64,000 nt of DNA. Source: Stenotrophomonas maltophilia. GTDB taxonomy: Bacteria; Pseudomonadota; Gammaproteobacteria; Xanthomonadales; Xanthomonadaceae. The stretch is taken from contig DEZI01000027.1 of NCBI GenBank assembly GCA_002364755.1, positions 100,030 to 164,029 of the forward strand, in the 5' to 3' direction. The notes under the pieces are model-generated. The model was given only the letters and a program-made list of their open reading frames with translations. It made no database searches and was not told the DNA's origin. This document shows positions 40,447 to 50,261 of the stretch, in pieces (the first letter of the stretch is position 1; each line of letters begins with the position of its first letter). The translations under genes were made by a program, and so were the position numbers.

Positions 40447-41705
40447 GCCACACCTGCCTCGGCCAGGGCCTTGTCCAGGCGGCGTGCCAGCTGCTCGCGC
40501 AGGGCCTCGGGCAGCACCTTCAGCGGCTCATGGCAGAACGCGGCGCTCAGCAGTGCCTGTGCCTGCGGCTGCGGCAGGCCGCGCGAACGCAGGTAGAACA
40601 GCGCGTTGGCATCGAGCTGGCCGACCGTGGCTCCGTGGGCGGCCTTCACTTCGTCGGCGTCGATCACCAGCACCGGCTGGGTGTCGATCTCGGCGTCGGC
40701 CGACAGCAGCAGGTTCTTGTTGGACAGGTTCGCGTCGGTACCGTCGGCGCCTTCGCGGATCTGGATGCCACCATGGAACACCACGCGGCTGCGGTTGGCG
40801 GCCACGCCGCGCCACAGCAGCTCGCTGCTGGTATCGCGGGCGATGTGGTCGATGCCCAGGCGGGTATCGACGTGGCGGCGGCCATTGCCGAGCAGCACGC
40901 CGTTGGCGGTCAGCTGGGCGTTGTCACCTTCCAGGCGCACGTTCAGTTCGTGGCGGCTGAGTGCGGCACCCAGTTCCAGGTCGACGCGGTGGTACCGGGC
41001 ATCGCGTGCCAGCACGGCATCGGTACGCAGGAAGCTGGTCTGGCGTGCGCTGCCGGCCTGGACGCGGGCGTGCTTGAGCACGGCATCGCGGGCGACGTGG
41101 GCATGCAGCACGGTGTTGTCCAGGTGCGCCGAGTCGCCCACGCTGAAGCGGTGCTCGACAACGCCCAGGCTGGCGCCGGCACGCAGTTCGATCAGGTGGC
41201 GGTGGTGCCAGGCCAGGTCGGTCTCTCCGGCCACGCTGGCGAACACCAGCTGCAGCGGCACGTCGACCTGCACGCCTTCGTCCACGCGCAGCACCACGCC
41301 TTCATCGGCCAGCGCGGCATTCAGGCGGGCGAACACCTCGTCGCTGCGCTCGTAGCGGCGGCCGAGGAAACGCGCGGCATCCTCACCGGCGGCCAGCGCC
41401 GAGGACAGCGGTTCCAGCTGCACGCCGGCCGGCAGGCCGTGGGTGTCGCTGAGTGCGTCGCTGAGGCGGCCGTTGACGAACACCAGGCGCGGCGCCGGGA
41501 TGTCTTCCAGCACGGCTGCATCCAGCACCGGCGGCGACAGCGGCGCGGCGGCGAAGGCGCGGCGCTCCAGCTGGCGCAGCGAGGTGTACTTCCAGGCTTC
41601 GCTGCGGGCGCCCGGCAGGCCATCGCGCAGCACCGTGTCGAGCACTTCGCGGCGCGCATCGCTGCCGCAGAAGGCCTGGGCCATCGAGTCGAGCAGGGCG
41701 CTCAT
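40443..41705 (-). CDS. sufD: Fe-S cluster assembly protein SufD
   Basis: SufD pairs with SufB on the SufC2 ATPase to form the scaffold complex. The 420 aa protein has the beta-helix core, with SEAWKYTSLRQLERRAF at the start and DEVKAAHGATVGQLDANALFYLRSRG, the SufB/D family signature, near the end. It overlaps sufC by one base (TGATG) and sufS by 4 bp. Confidence 0.95.
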   Translation of the reverse strand: MSALLDSMAQAFCGSDARREVLDTVLRDGLPGARSEAWKYTSLRQLERRAFAAAPLSPPVLDAAVLEDIPAPRLVFVNGRLSDALSDTHGLPAGVQLEPLSSALAAGEDAARFLGRRYERSDEVFARLNAALADEGVVLRVDEGVQVDVPLQLVFASVAGETDLAWHHRHLIELRAGASLGVVEHRFSVGDSAHLDNTVLHAHVARDAVLKHARVQAGSARQTSFLRTDAVLARDARYHRVDLELGAALSRHELNVRLEGDNAQLTANGVLLGNGRRHVDTRLGIDHIARDTSSELLWRGVAANRSRVVFHGGIQIREGADGTDANLSNKNLLLSADAEIDTQPVLVIDADEVKAAHGATVGQLDANALFYLRSRGLPQPQAQALLSAAFCHEPLKVLPEALREQLARRLDKALAEAGVA

Positions 41706-42469
41706 CAGACCGCCGCCTCGCGCACCACGCGATCCTTGAGGAAATCGTAGCCCTGCGCTTCCAGTTCCAGCGCCAGTTCCGGGCCACCGGTCTTGACGAT
41801 GCGGCCATCGGCCAGCACGTGCACCACGTCCGGCTTGATGTAGTCCAGCAGGCGCTGGTAGTGGGTGATGACCAGGAACGAACGGTCGGCCGCGCGCAGC
41901 GCGTTGACGCCGTCGGCCACGCTCTTCAGCGCGTCGATGTCCAGGCCCGAATCGGTTTCGTCGAGGATCGCCAGCTTCGGCTCGAGCACGGCCAGCTGGA
42001 AGATCTCGTTGCGCTTCTTCTCGCCACCGGAGAAGCCTTCGTTGACGCCACGGTGCAGCAGTTCATCCTTCAGGTGCAGCACGGCCAGCTTCTGCCGCAC
42101 CAGCTTCAGGAACTGCATGGAATCCAGTTCGTCCTGGCCGCGCGCCTTGCGCTGGGCATTCAGGGCCGCGCGCAGGAAGTAGGTGTTGTTCACGCCCGGG
42201 ATTTCCACCGGGTACTGGAAGGCCAGGAACAGGCCGGCGGCGGCGCGCGCTTCCGGGTCCTGGTCGAGCAGGTCGCTGCCTTCGAACTGCACGCTGCCTT
42301 CGGTCACTTCATAGCCGTCACGGCCGGCCAGGACATTGCCCAGGGTGGACTTGCCGGCGCCGTTGGGGCCCATGATGGCGTGCACCTGGCCGGGCTTCAC
42401 TTCCAGCGACAGGCCCTTGAGGATTTCCTTGTCGCCGATGCGGGCGTGGAGGTTTTCGATCTTCAGCAT
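41705..42469 (-). CDS. sufC: Fe-S cluster assembly ATPase SufC
   Basis: SufC is an ABC-type ATPase that drives the conformational change of SufBC2D. The 254 aa protein carries Walker A GPNGAGKST, signature FSGGEKKRNEI and Walker B LAILDETDSGLDIDAL. It sits between sufB and sufD. Confidence 0.96.
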   Translation of the reverse strand: MLKIENLHARIGDKEILKGLSLEVKPGQVHAIMGPNGAGKSTLGNVLAGRDGYEVTEGSVQFEGSDLLDQDPEARAAAGLFLAFQYPVEIPGVNNTYFLRAALNAQRKARGQDELDSMQFLKLVRQKLAVLHLKDELLHRGVNEGFSGGEKKRNEIFQLAVLEPKLAILDETDSGLDIDALKSVADGVNALRAADRSFLVITHYQRLLDYIKPDVVHVLADGRIVKTGGPELALELEAQGYDFLKDRVVREAAV

Positions 42470-42542
42470 GGTGGGGATTTCCGTGGGCGGGCCGCGGCCC
42501 GCCGATAAAGAGAATGCGTTTGCGAGGGGCAGGGGCAGGCGG

Positions 42543-44018
<1,476 letters not shown>

Positions 44019-44036
44019 GGGGGGGCTGCCTACGGA

Positions 44037-44492
44037 TCAGGAGACGACGTCGACAGCGATGGTGCGGCGCTGTTCGTCATCGACAAGGGGAAGGGGGGGC
44101 AGGATCTGGGCGAGGGTGACATCGCGCAGGGCCTCGGAAACCACGTCGTTGATCAGCCGCCAGCTGCTGCGTGCGCCGCATTTGGGCGCCATGTTGCACT
44201 GGTGGTGGTCGTGGCTGCACTCGGTGAGGGCCAGCGGCCCTTCCATCGCTTCGACCACCTCGAACAGCGAGATCTCGACGGACGGGCGGGTCAGCCGGTA
44301 GCCGCCGCGGACACCGCGCAGGCCTTCGACCAGGCCGGCCTGGGCCAGCGGCTTGAGCACCTTGCTGACGGTGGGCGGTTCCAGACCGGTGAATTCGGCC
44401 AGCTCGGTCGCACTCAGCACTTCACCCGGGCGGGCGGCGAGTACGGTCAGCACGACGGTGGCGTAATCGGTGAGTTTGGTGACGCGCAACAT
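44037..44492 (-). CDS. Rrf2-family SUF operon regulator (IscR/SufR-like)
   Basis: The 151 aa protein has the Rrf2 winged helix (LTDYATVVLTVLAARPGEVL; PPTVSKVLKPLAQAGLV; RGVRGGYRL) and three cysteines (ECSHDHHQCNMAPKCG, residues about 95-110) that could hold an Fe-S cluster. As first gene of the suf operon it likely senses cluster status and represses the operon when clusters are plentiful; this follows from IscR knowledge, not from a site seen here. Confidence 0.92.
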   Translation of the reverse strand: MLRVTKLTDYATVVLTVLAARPGEVLSATELAEFTGLEPPTVSKVLKPLAQAGLVEGLRGVRGGYRLTRPSVEISLFEVVEAMEGPLALTECSHDHHQCNMAPKCGARSSWRLINDVVSEALRDVTLAQILPPLPLVDDEQRRTIAVDVVS

Positions 44493-44712
44493 GGTGGATG
44501 CGAGTGGTTCTTAAAGCGGACTGAAATTGTACGCTTTTCTTCACCAGCATCCAACCCGGCCATTCAGCCAGCGCTGGGGGCGCCTGTCGGCCCGCCGGGA
44601 ACAACGCACCGGGGGCGACCGGGGCGTAATGCTGCAGCATGCGGGTTGTTTTCGCAATCACCCGGAATGAGTGAGAATCGGGGTTCCTTTCGCTGCAGAC
44701 CCACCCTTGCCG

Positions 44713-45180
44713 ATGCCCAAGAAGATCCAAGCCCGCAAGTCCGCCATCCATGGCAACGGCGTGTTCGCCGTGGCCCCGATCAAGCAGGGCGAGCGCGTGA
44801 TCCAGTACAAGGGCCTGCTGCGCAGCCACGGCGACGTCGATGCCGACGACAGCGGTGACGTGGAAAGTGGCCATACCTTCCTGTTCACCCTCAACGATGA
44901 CTGGGTGATCGACGCCAACTACAAGGGCAACGACGCACGCTGGATCAACCACAGCTGCGACCCGAACTGCGAGGCGGTGATAGAGGAAGACGAGGATGGC
45001 GACAGTCGTGGCGACAAGGTCTTCATCGAAGCGCTGCGCGACATCACCGCTGGCGAGGAGCTGACCTACAACTACGGCATCGTGCTGGCCGAGCGCCACA
45101 CCGCCAAGCTGAAGAAGATCTGGGAGTGCCGCTGCGGTTCGCCCAAGTGCACCGGCACGATGCTGCAGCCCAAGCGCTGA
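44713..45180 (+). CDS. SET domain-containing protein lysine methyltransferase
   Basis: The 155 aa protein is a minimal SET domain: start MPKKIQARKSAIHGNGVFA, AdoMet-site NHSCDPNC (79-86), GEELTYNYG, and a post-SET cysteine cluster ECRCGSPKCTG that in eukaryotic enzymes binds zinc. An acidic insert (DADDSGDVESG) is present. Bacterial SET proteins methylate histone-like or ribosomal proteins in a few cases (for example Chlamydia NUE). No ribosome-binding site of strength precedes the ATG; TTG 44707 is an alternative start. Confidence 0.9.
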   Translation: MPKKIQARKSAIHGNGVFAVAPIKQGERVIQYKGLLRSHGDVDADDSGDVESGHTFLFTLNDDWVIDANYKGNDARWINHSCDPNCEAVIEEDEDGDSRGDKVFIEALRDITAGEELTYNYGIVLAERHTAKLKKIWECRCGSPKCTGTMLQPKR

Positions 45181-45191
45181 CGGGTAAATTG

Positions 45192-45262
45192 GTAGCGCCG
45201 GGCCGTGCCCGGCGAGCGCCAAGCGCGGGCGGAACCAGACGCCGGGCATGGCCCGGCGCTAC
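45192..45262. repeat. SMAG dimer 3' of the SET gene
   Basis: Inverted copies at 45192-45214 (GTAGCGCCGGGC-CGT-GCCCGGCG) and 45240-45262 flank a 25-nt spacer containing AGCGC and GCGGGC. It follows the SET stop codon by 11 bp. Confidence 0.83.
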
Positions 45263-45355
45263 CAAATCGCTCTCCACCTGGCGTGCACGACCGGGTCACC
45301 GCCGTGCAATGGCCGTCCGTCGACACTGTGCGCTCCCTTTCATGGAGCACACGAC

Positions 45356-45898
45356 ATGGCACAGCGTATCGCCGGCAAGCAGGTCGCCATCCTCGCGACC
45401 CACGGCTTTGAACAGTCCGAACTGATTGAACCCAAGCGCCTGCTGGAAGCGCAGGGCGCGATCGTCACCGTGGTCTCCCCTGCGCAGGAGGCCAGCATCA
45501 AGGGCTGGAAGGACAAGGACTGGGGTGGCGTGGTAGCGGTGGACCTGGCGCTGGCCGAGGCCGATGCCGGGCGTTTCGATGCGCTGGTGCTGCCTGGTGG
45601 GGTCATCAACCCCGACACCCTGCGCACCGACGAGGCGGCGCTGGGCTTCATCCGCAGCGTGGCCGATGCCGGCAAGCCGGTGGCCGCGATCTGTCACGGT
45701 CCGTGGCTGCTGATCAACAGCGGGCTGGCCCAGGGGCGCGAGGTGACCTCGTGGCCGTCGCTGCAGCAGGACCTGGCCAATGCCGGCGCACGTTGGCGTG
45801 ATGCCGAGGTGGTGGTGGACGGCAACCTGATCACCAGCCGCAAGCCGGACGATATTCCGGCCTTCAGCGAAGCGGTGGTCAAAGCTCTGGCTGCCTGA
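45356..45898 (+). CDS. PfpI/DJ-1 family protein (type 1 glutamine amidotransferase-like)
   Basis: The 180 aa protein has the PfpI pattern: ILATHGFEQSEL, FDALVLPGGV, and the nucleophile elbow AICHGPWLLI (Cys113 next to His). The Glu of FEQSEL is also conserved. Members act as proteases, deglycases or chaperones; which activity applies cannot be told. The start ATG 45356 follows TGGAG at normal spacing. Confidence 0.9.
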   Translation: MAQRIAGKQVAILATHGFEQSELIEPKRLLEAQGAIVTVVSPAQEASIKGWKDKDWGGVVAVDLALAEADAGRFDALVLPGGVINPDTLRTDEAALGFIRSVADAGKPVAAICHGPWLLINSGLAQGREVTSWPSLQQDLANAGARWRDAEVVVDGNLITSRKPDDIPAFSEAVVKALAA

Positions 45899-45901
45899 GG
45901 T

Positions 45902-46098
45902 GTGCCGCCGGGCCATGCCCGGCGAGCGCGAAGCGCGGGATCATCAGAAGCCGCCGGGCACGGCCCGGCGCTACCTTATTTACCGAATTTACTGAGAAGG
46001 CCGGGTCCAATTGGTGCGACACGCGGTAGCGCCGGGCCATGCCCGGCGAGCGCGAAGCGCGGGAACATCAGAAGCCGCCGGGCATGGCCCGGCGCTAC
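45902..46098. repeat. Two successive SMAG dimers
   Basis: Four palindromes lie in alternating orientation at 45902-45924, 45952-45974, 46026-46048 and 46076-46098. They form two dimers in the gap between the convergent PfpI and DUF1439 genes. The spacers of the two dimers are nearly identical (AGCGCGAAGCGCGGGA...CATCAGAAG), so the dimer rather than the single palindrome was duplicated. The last copy ends 1 bp before the DUF1439 stop codon. Confidence 0.85.
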
Positions 46099-46099
46099 C

Positions 46100-46696
46100 T
46101 TACTTGCCGAGCAGACCGGCCGGCACCAGGTTGCCCAGGTTCTGGTTGAAGGTGACCACCAGCTTGCCGTTCTTGACCTGTGCCGACTGCACCTGCAGCG
46201 CGCCCAGCACGCCGGCCACGGCCGGGTCCAGCTTGTAGATCGGCTCGCGGCGGGCGTAATCGCTCAGCGCAGCGTTGAGCAGGCCGCGCGTACGCGAGTC
46301 GAGGCGACCGCCCTGGCTGGCCGGGGTGAAGTCATCCACGGTCGGGTCCTGCAGGTGGAAGCCCTGGGTCTGTGCGTCATAGCGCAGGCCGCTGCTGAGC
46401 TTCACCTTGCCCAGATTGGTCGGGGTGCCGCCGGCGGTGGCCAGTGCCAGGTCCATGCCGAGGTCGAGGCGTTCGCCGGCCGGCAGGCTCAGCTGCGGGT
46501 GGCTCATGGTCAATGCGATCAGGCCGCCCAGCGCATCCTGGGTCCGCGGGAAGCTGCCGTCCAGGTACTGCTGCACGTCGCTGGCGCCAACCGCCAGTTC
46601 GCGCCCGGAAATCGAGGGGGCCGCCTGCGCACCGATCGCGGCGGCGATCAGCACGGTGGACGCGGCAAGGCGGGTCATCAGGGAACGCAGGCGCAT
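46100..46696 (-). CDS. DUF1439 domain-containing exported protein
   Basis: The 198 aa protein has a signal peptide (LMTRLAASTVLIAAAIGAQAA) without a lipobox Cys and a YceB-like DUF1439 body (VQQYLDGSFPRTQDALGGLI; LDLGMDLALATAGG). YceB family proteins resemble lipid-binding tubular folds. Function unknown. The ATG 46696 is preferred; an upstream GTG/ATG adds four residues. Confidence 0.82.
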   Translation of the reverse strand: MRLRSLMTRLAASTVLIAAAIGAQAAPSISGRELAVGASDVQQYLDGSFPRTQDALGGLIALTMSHPQLSLPAGERLDLGMDLALATAGGTPTNLGKVKLSSGLRYDAQTQGFHLQDPTVDDFTPASQGGRLDSRTRGLLNAALSDYARREPIYKLDPAVAGVLGALQVQSAQVKNGKLVVTFNQNLGNLVPAGLLGK

Positions 46697-46774
46697 GGCG
46701 GTGACCAAGGCGATGAATGAGGGCTACAGAGTAGCTTTGCACGCTGAATCCTGCGTGCATGCCGCTGCAACGGT

Positions 46775-47317
46775 TCAGTCCAGCGTTGGTTGCAGCTGCG
46801 CCGCCTGGATCTGCCAGCCCTGGCCATCGGCACGGGGTTGCACCCGGTACCAGCCGTGGTAGCGGAACACGCCCTCGCCGGTGGAGGCGCGGATGCGCAC
46901 CGGGACCTCCAGCAGGCGCGGCGGCTGCTGCTGATCGCGGGGCACGGCGGAGTCGCTGTCCAGGCGCAGGTTGCGCACGTCCGGCAGCAGGCGTAGTGCC
47001 GCATCGTCAGCACGCCGCGCGTCGGGCGGGGCGATGGCCCAGGCAGCATCGATGCCGGCCTTGTTGTGGTTGAGCAGGTCCAGCACATAGCGGTTGAGCA
47101 GCCGGGAAGGTGTTTCACCATCCGCGGCGACCGCGCCGTACAACGGATCGATGGCCGGCGATGCGACGGTGGCTGCGTCGGGTGAGGCAGCCGGACGGCC
47201 TGCTTCGGCCGCTGGCGCTTCGGCGGGCGGCGGCACGGCGGCGGCATCATCGGACGGCGTCTGCCTGGAACAGCCCAGCAGGGTCACCGTCATCATCAAC
47301 ATCAGGGCACTGCGCAT
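46775..47317 (-). CDS. Putative lipoprotein
   Basis: The 180 aa protein starts with a lipoprotein signal (LMLMMTVTLLGCSRQ; Cys16), then a Pro/Ala-rich linker (residues 20-55), then a globular part ending FRYHGWYRVQPRADGQGWQI. Family not recognised. It is 79 bp upstream of the DUF1439 gene and probably co-transcribed. Confidence 0.7.
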   Translation of the reverse strand: MRSALMLMMTVTLLGCSRQTPSDDAAAVPPPAEAPAAEAGRPAASPDAATVASPAIDPLYGAVAADGETPSRLLNRYVLDLLNHNKAGIDAAWAIAPPDARRADDAALRLLPDVRNLRLDSDSAVPRDQQQPPRLLEVPVRIRASTGEGVFRYHGWYRVQPRADGQGWQIQAAQLQPTLD

Positions 47318-47373
47318 GTCTGCCTCCTCCCCGAGGCGACCGGGAGGAGGGCAGTGTATCGGCAGCGTCCGGA

Positions 47374-47682
47374 TCAGCGCGACGTAGGCAGCTGTTCCAG
47401 TGCGTCCAGTGCCGGCAGCACCTGCGCCGCCACGGCGGCCAACGCGTGGCCGTCGGTGTCGGCGTGACGCTGCACGATATCGCGCAGCAGCTGGGTGGCG
47501 ACCACCAGGGTGGCGCGCTCGTCACCACTGAGGCCGGCCGTGCGCGGGGCGCTTTCCAGCAGGCGCATCAGGTCGCGGCTGGCGCGATGTTCCAGTTCGA
47601 TGGTGCAGCGCCCGGTGCACGGGTGCCCGTCCTTTTCGATCGGGGTCACCGAGATCCGGTAGCGGGTGGAGGGGCTGGCCAT
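47374..47682 (-). CDS. DUF3861 domain-containing protein
   Basis: The 102 aa protein starts at MASPSTRYRISVTPIEKDG, which fits the DUF3861 pattern YRIxVTP, and includes LELEHRAS/IELEHRASRDLMRLLES. It is soluble and has no signal peptide. Its role is unknown. Positions 47683-47896 upstream hold no clear gene. Confidence 0.72.
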   Translation of the reverse strand: MASPSTRYRISVTPIEKDGHPCTGRCTIELEHRASRDLMRLLESAPRTAGLSGDERATLVVATQLLRDIVQRHADTDGHALAAVAAQVLPALDALEQLPTSR

Positions 47683-47896
47683 GAAGGTATGCTCGCCTGA
47701 GTCTGGAGGGATGTGCCCACCATAGGCAAGGCCGCGACCGGCGGCGACGGCCGGCGCTGCACGCAGTGTTCCACCCGGTCCGTTTCCGACACGGAAAAAC
47801 AGGGCCACAGCCAATGCTGGTGCGGCTGTCGGCGGGGACGGTGTGTGCGCGGAAACGCTGTGTTGCGGTTTGCGCGGGGTCATGGCGCCGGCGCAA

Positions 47897-47926
47897 ACAA
47901 AAACGGGACGGCCTGCGCCGTCCCGT
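47897..47926 (-). terminator. Rho-independent terminator of the HU-family gene
   Basis: On the minus strand a 10-bp stem ACGGGACGGC/GCCGTCCCGT with a 4-nt loop is followed by a U-rich tail (47902-47897). It lies 24 bp after the HU stop codon. Confidence 0.88.
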
Positions 47927-47950
47927 CGGAAGGTGCCGTTGGGCGCGCGC

Positions 47951-48349
47951 TTAGAGCGCGGCGTCCTTCAGCTTCTTCAGCGGGCGCACCTTCAGCTTGG
48001 TGGTGGCCGGCTTGGCAGCGAACCACTGCTCTTCCTTGGTGAACGGGTTGATGCCCTTGCGCTTCGGCTTGGCCGGCACGCTGACGGTCGAGATCTTCAG
48101 CAGGCCCGGCAGGGTGAACGAGCCAGCGCCCTTCTTGTGCACCGAGGAAGCAACGGCGGTTTCAAGCGAGGCCAGCACCGCGCGCACGTCCTTGGCGACA
48201 ACGCCGGACGCTTCTGCGATGTGTGCAACCAGGCCCGACTTGGTCAGCACTTCCTTGATCGGCTTCGGAGCGGCCGGCTTGGCGGCAGCCTTCGTCGCGA
48301 CTTTCTTCACTGCCTTTTTCGGGGCAGCCTTCTTAGCGGTCTTTGCCAT
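47951..48349 (-). CDS. HU family DNA-binding protein with lysine/alanine-rich H1-like tail
   Basis: The 132 aa protein has an N-terminal tail of about 30 residues made of Lys, Ala and Pro (KTAKKAAPKKAVKKVATKAA), like bacterial histone-H1-type tails, then an HU/IHF domain (KEVLTKSGLVAHIAEASG; VHKKGAGSFTLPGLLKISTV; RKGINPFTKEE). HU proteins bend and compact DNA. The tail would give sequence-independent DNA contact and is a possible site of lysine modification. A strong terminator follows. Confidence 0.92.
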   Translation of the reverse strand: MAKTAKKAAPKKAVKKVATKAAAKPAAPKPIKEVLTKSGLVAHIAEASGVVAKDVRAVLASLETAVASSVHKKGAGSFTLPGLLKISTVSVPAKPKRKGINPFTKEEQWFAAKPATTKLKVRPLKKLKDAAL

Positions 48350-48719
48350 GGTTTCCTGTTCCGTGAACGGTTGGTTGTGTGGTCGGCGCCGAACCCCGTC
48401 GGCAAGCGCAATGTAGGGCAACTCTCGGGCGCCGCCAATAGCCCGGAGCGCGGAAAGTGCATGTTTTTTCATGCCCAGGCCGATTGAGTACATGTCCGGA
48501 CGCAGGAAAACGGGGCCTGCGCTGCACTGCGCAATACGCGGCACGGAAAGCAGGAGCTGCGCGAAACCGCTGAAAACAAGGGGAAAATCCGTTTCGTGCT
48601 GGCGAGGAAGTGTCCAGCGCGCCGGCCCGGGACAGCCGCATTGCCTGCGGCGGGGCGACGCAGAGCTAACGCGCATCGTGCGAGGGTGGCCGTTCATCAC
48701 CGCCACGCAGGAGCAGCAC
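48350..48719. other. 370-bp intergenic region between divergent HU and osmC genes
   Basis: No gene is convincing here. It must contain the promoters of both flanking genes. A hairpin GCCGCA-TTGC-CTGCGGC lies around 48635-48655, and GGAGCAGCAC precedes the osmC ATG. A weak AT-rich patch (GTGCATGTTTTTTCATG) sits near 48455-48475. Confidence 0.5.
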
Positions 48720-49151
48720 ATGGGAATCTCGCGACACGCCACCGCGCATTGGGAAGGGGACCTGAAGTCGGGCAAGGGCCAGTTGAACACGCCGCAGAGC
48801 GGCCTGCTGGACAAGACCCGCTACGGCTTCAGCAGCCGCTTCGGCGACGAGAAGGGCACCAACCCGGAGGAGCTGATCGCCGCCGCGCACGCCGGCTGCT
48901 TCACCATGGCGTTGTCGGCCAAGCTGGGTGACGCCGGGTTTACACCGACCTCGCTGGATACCGAAGCCAAGGTCGACCTGTCGATGGAAGGTGGCCCGCA
49001 GCTGTCGCAGATCCGGCTGAAGGTGAAGGCCGTGGTACCGGGCATCGACGCCGCGCAGTTCCGCGCGATCGCCGATGACGCCAAGCAGAACTGCCCCGTG
49101 TCCAAGGCACTGAGCGCGGTGCCGATCAGCCTGGAAGCCGAGCTGGGCTGA
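48720..49151 (+). CDS. osmC: OsmC family peroxiredoxin
   Basis: OsmC reduces organic hydroperoxides using two cysteines. The 143 aa protein starts at MGISRHATAHWEGDLKSG and has both catalytic residues: Cys60 in AHAGCFTMAL and Cys125 in NCPVSKAL. The start is preceded by GAGCAGCAC. Family members are usually induced by osmotic or oxidative stress. Confidence 0.93.
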   Translation: MGISRHATAHWEGDLKSGKGQLNTPQSGLLDKTRYGFSSRFGDEKGTNPEELIAAAHAGCFTMALSAKLGDAGFTPTSLDTEAKVDLSMEGGPQLSQIRLKVKAVVPGIDAAQFRAIADDAKQNCPVSKALSAVPISLEAELG

Positions 49152-49155
49152 GGGC

Positions 49156-49213
49156 GGTAACGCCGGGCCAAGCCCGGCAGGCGAAGCGGAACGGAGCCGG
49201 GCATCGCCCGGCG
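49156..49213. repeat. Degenerate SMAG dimer
   Basis: GGTAACGCCGGGC-CAA-GCCCGGC at the left and GCCGGGCATCGCCCGGCG at the right form an imperfect dimer between the convergent osmC and phzF-like genes. The GTAG head has become GTAA. Confidence 0.65.
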
Positions 49214-49224
49214 CCCCATCGCAA

Positions 49225-50106
49225 TCACCAATCAATGGTGCCGCTGATCACCGTCTGCACCTGTCCGCCGGACCACACCTCGCCGTCCTCATCCACGCGC
49301 AGGGTCAGCCGCGCATCGTGGCCGACCTCGCGTCCCTGGCTGACTTCATACGGCTCGCGGCCGCGCGGCAGCGCGCCACGCAGGTCCAGCCACGCGGCAA
49401 GCACGGCATTTGCCGCACCCGAGGCGGCATCCTCGAAACGCCGCCCGTTGCCGACGAAGGCGCGCACGGCCAGGTCGAAGCCTTCGCCGCTGCCATCGCT
49501 GGACGCATAGGCGAACACGCCCATGCTGTCCGTGGATTCGGCCAGCGCGGCGACCGCGTCCCAGTCCGGTTGCAGCGCACGCAGCGCGGCTTCACCGGCC
49601 ACCTGCACCACCCACCAGCTGCGGCCACCCTGCATGCGTGCCGGCGGCAGTGCGCCCAACGCCCAGCCCTGCAACGCGGCCTGCAGGCGCGGATCATCGG
49701 CCTGCGCGGTTTCGGCCAGTTGCGCGCGCGGGGTGCGGATGGCGATGCGCTGTGCGGCGCCTTCGCCGATCACCTGCAGCGGCAGCAGTCCGGCAATGCC
49801 GTCCTGCATCAGCACGCCCTCCACCGGCGCGGCCAGGCCAGCCTGCAGCACGGCGTGGGCGGTGCCGACGCTGGGATGGCCGGCGAAAGGGACCTCCTTC
49901 TGCGGGCTGAACATGCGCAGCCGGTAGCTGCTGCCAGCGGTCTGCGGCGCGAACACGAAGGTGGTTTCCGGCAGCCGGGTCCAGCGCGCAATGGCCTGCA
50001 TGGCAGTGTCGTCCAGGCCCTCGGCATCGAGCACCACGGCCAGCGGATTGCCGGCGCCGGCGCGCGGCGAGAACACATCCAGTTGCAGGAAACGGCGTGC
50101 GGACAT
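49225..50106 (-). CDS. PhzF family phenazine biosynthesis-like protein (first copy)
   Basis: The 293 aa protein starts at MSARRFLQLDVFSPRAGAGN. It has two similar halves of the diaminopimelate-epimerase fold, with the PhzF motif GNPLAVV, the acidic residue in the family position (LPETTFVF) and EVPFAGHPSVGTAHAV. Whether it isomerises a phenazine precursor or another substrate is unknown; no phenazine genes are nearby. The second half reads FEDAASGAANAVLAAW where the paralogue has PEDPVTGSANALIGAW. Confidence 0.88.
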   Translation of the reverse strand: MSARRFLQLDVFSPRAGAGNPLAVVLDAEGLDDTAMQAIARWTRLPETTFVFAPQTAGSSYRLRMFSPQKEVPFAGHPSVGTAHAVLQAGLAAPVEGVLMQDGIAGLLPLQVIGEGAAQRIAIRTPRAQLAETAQADDPRLQAALQGWALGALPPARMQGGRSWWVVQVAGEAALRALQPDWDAVAALAESTDSMGVFAYASSDGSGEGFDLAVRAFVGNGRRFEDAASGAANAVLAAWLDLRGALPRGREPYEVSQGREVGHDARLTLRVDEDGEVWSGGQVQTVISGTIDW

Positions 50107-50155
50107 CAGGGAAAACTCCAGAGAAAAAGGACGGTGGGGCGGCGCGCGGGCATGC

Positions 50156-50261
50156 CGCCGGGCGTGGCCCGGCGCTACCGATGAGGCGGCATAGGGTAGC
50201 GCGGGGCCATGCCCCGCGAGCGCGCAGCGTGGCAAGGCCGCCGGGCATGGCCCGGCGCTAC
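50156..50261. repeat. Three SMAG palindromes between phzF-like genes
   Basis: Copies lie at 50156-50178, 50196-50218 and 50239-50261. The middle one reads GTAGCGCGGGGC-CAT-GCCCCGCG: two bases differ from the neighbours on opposite stem sides and still pair. The last copy contains the TAG stop of the following gene (50258-50260, minus strand). Confidence 0.83.
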
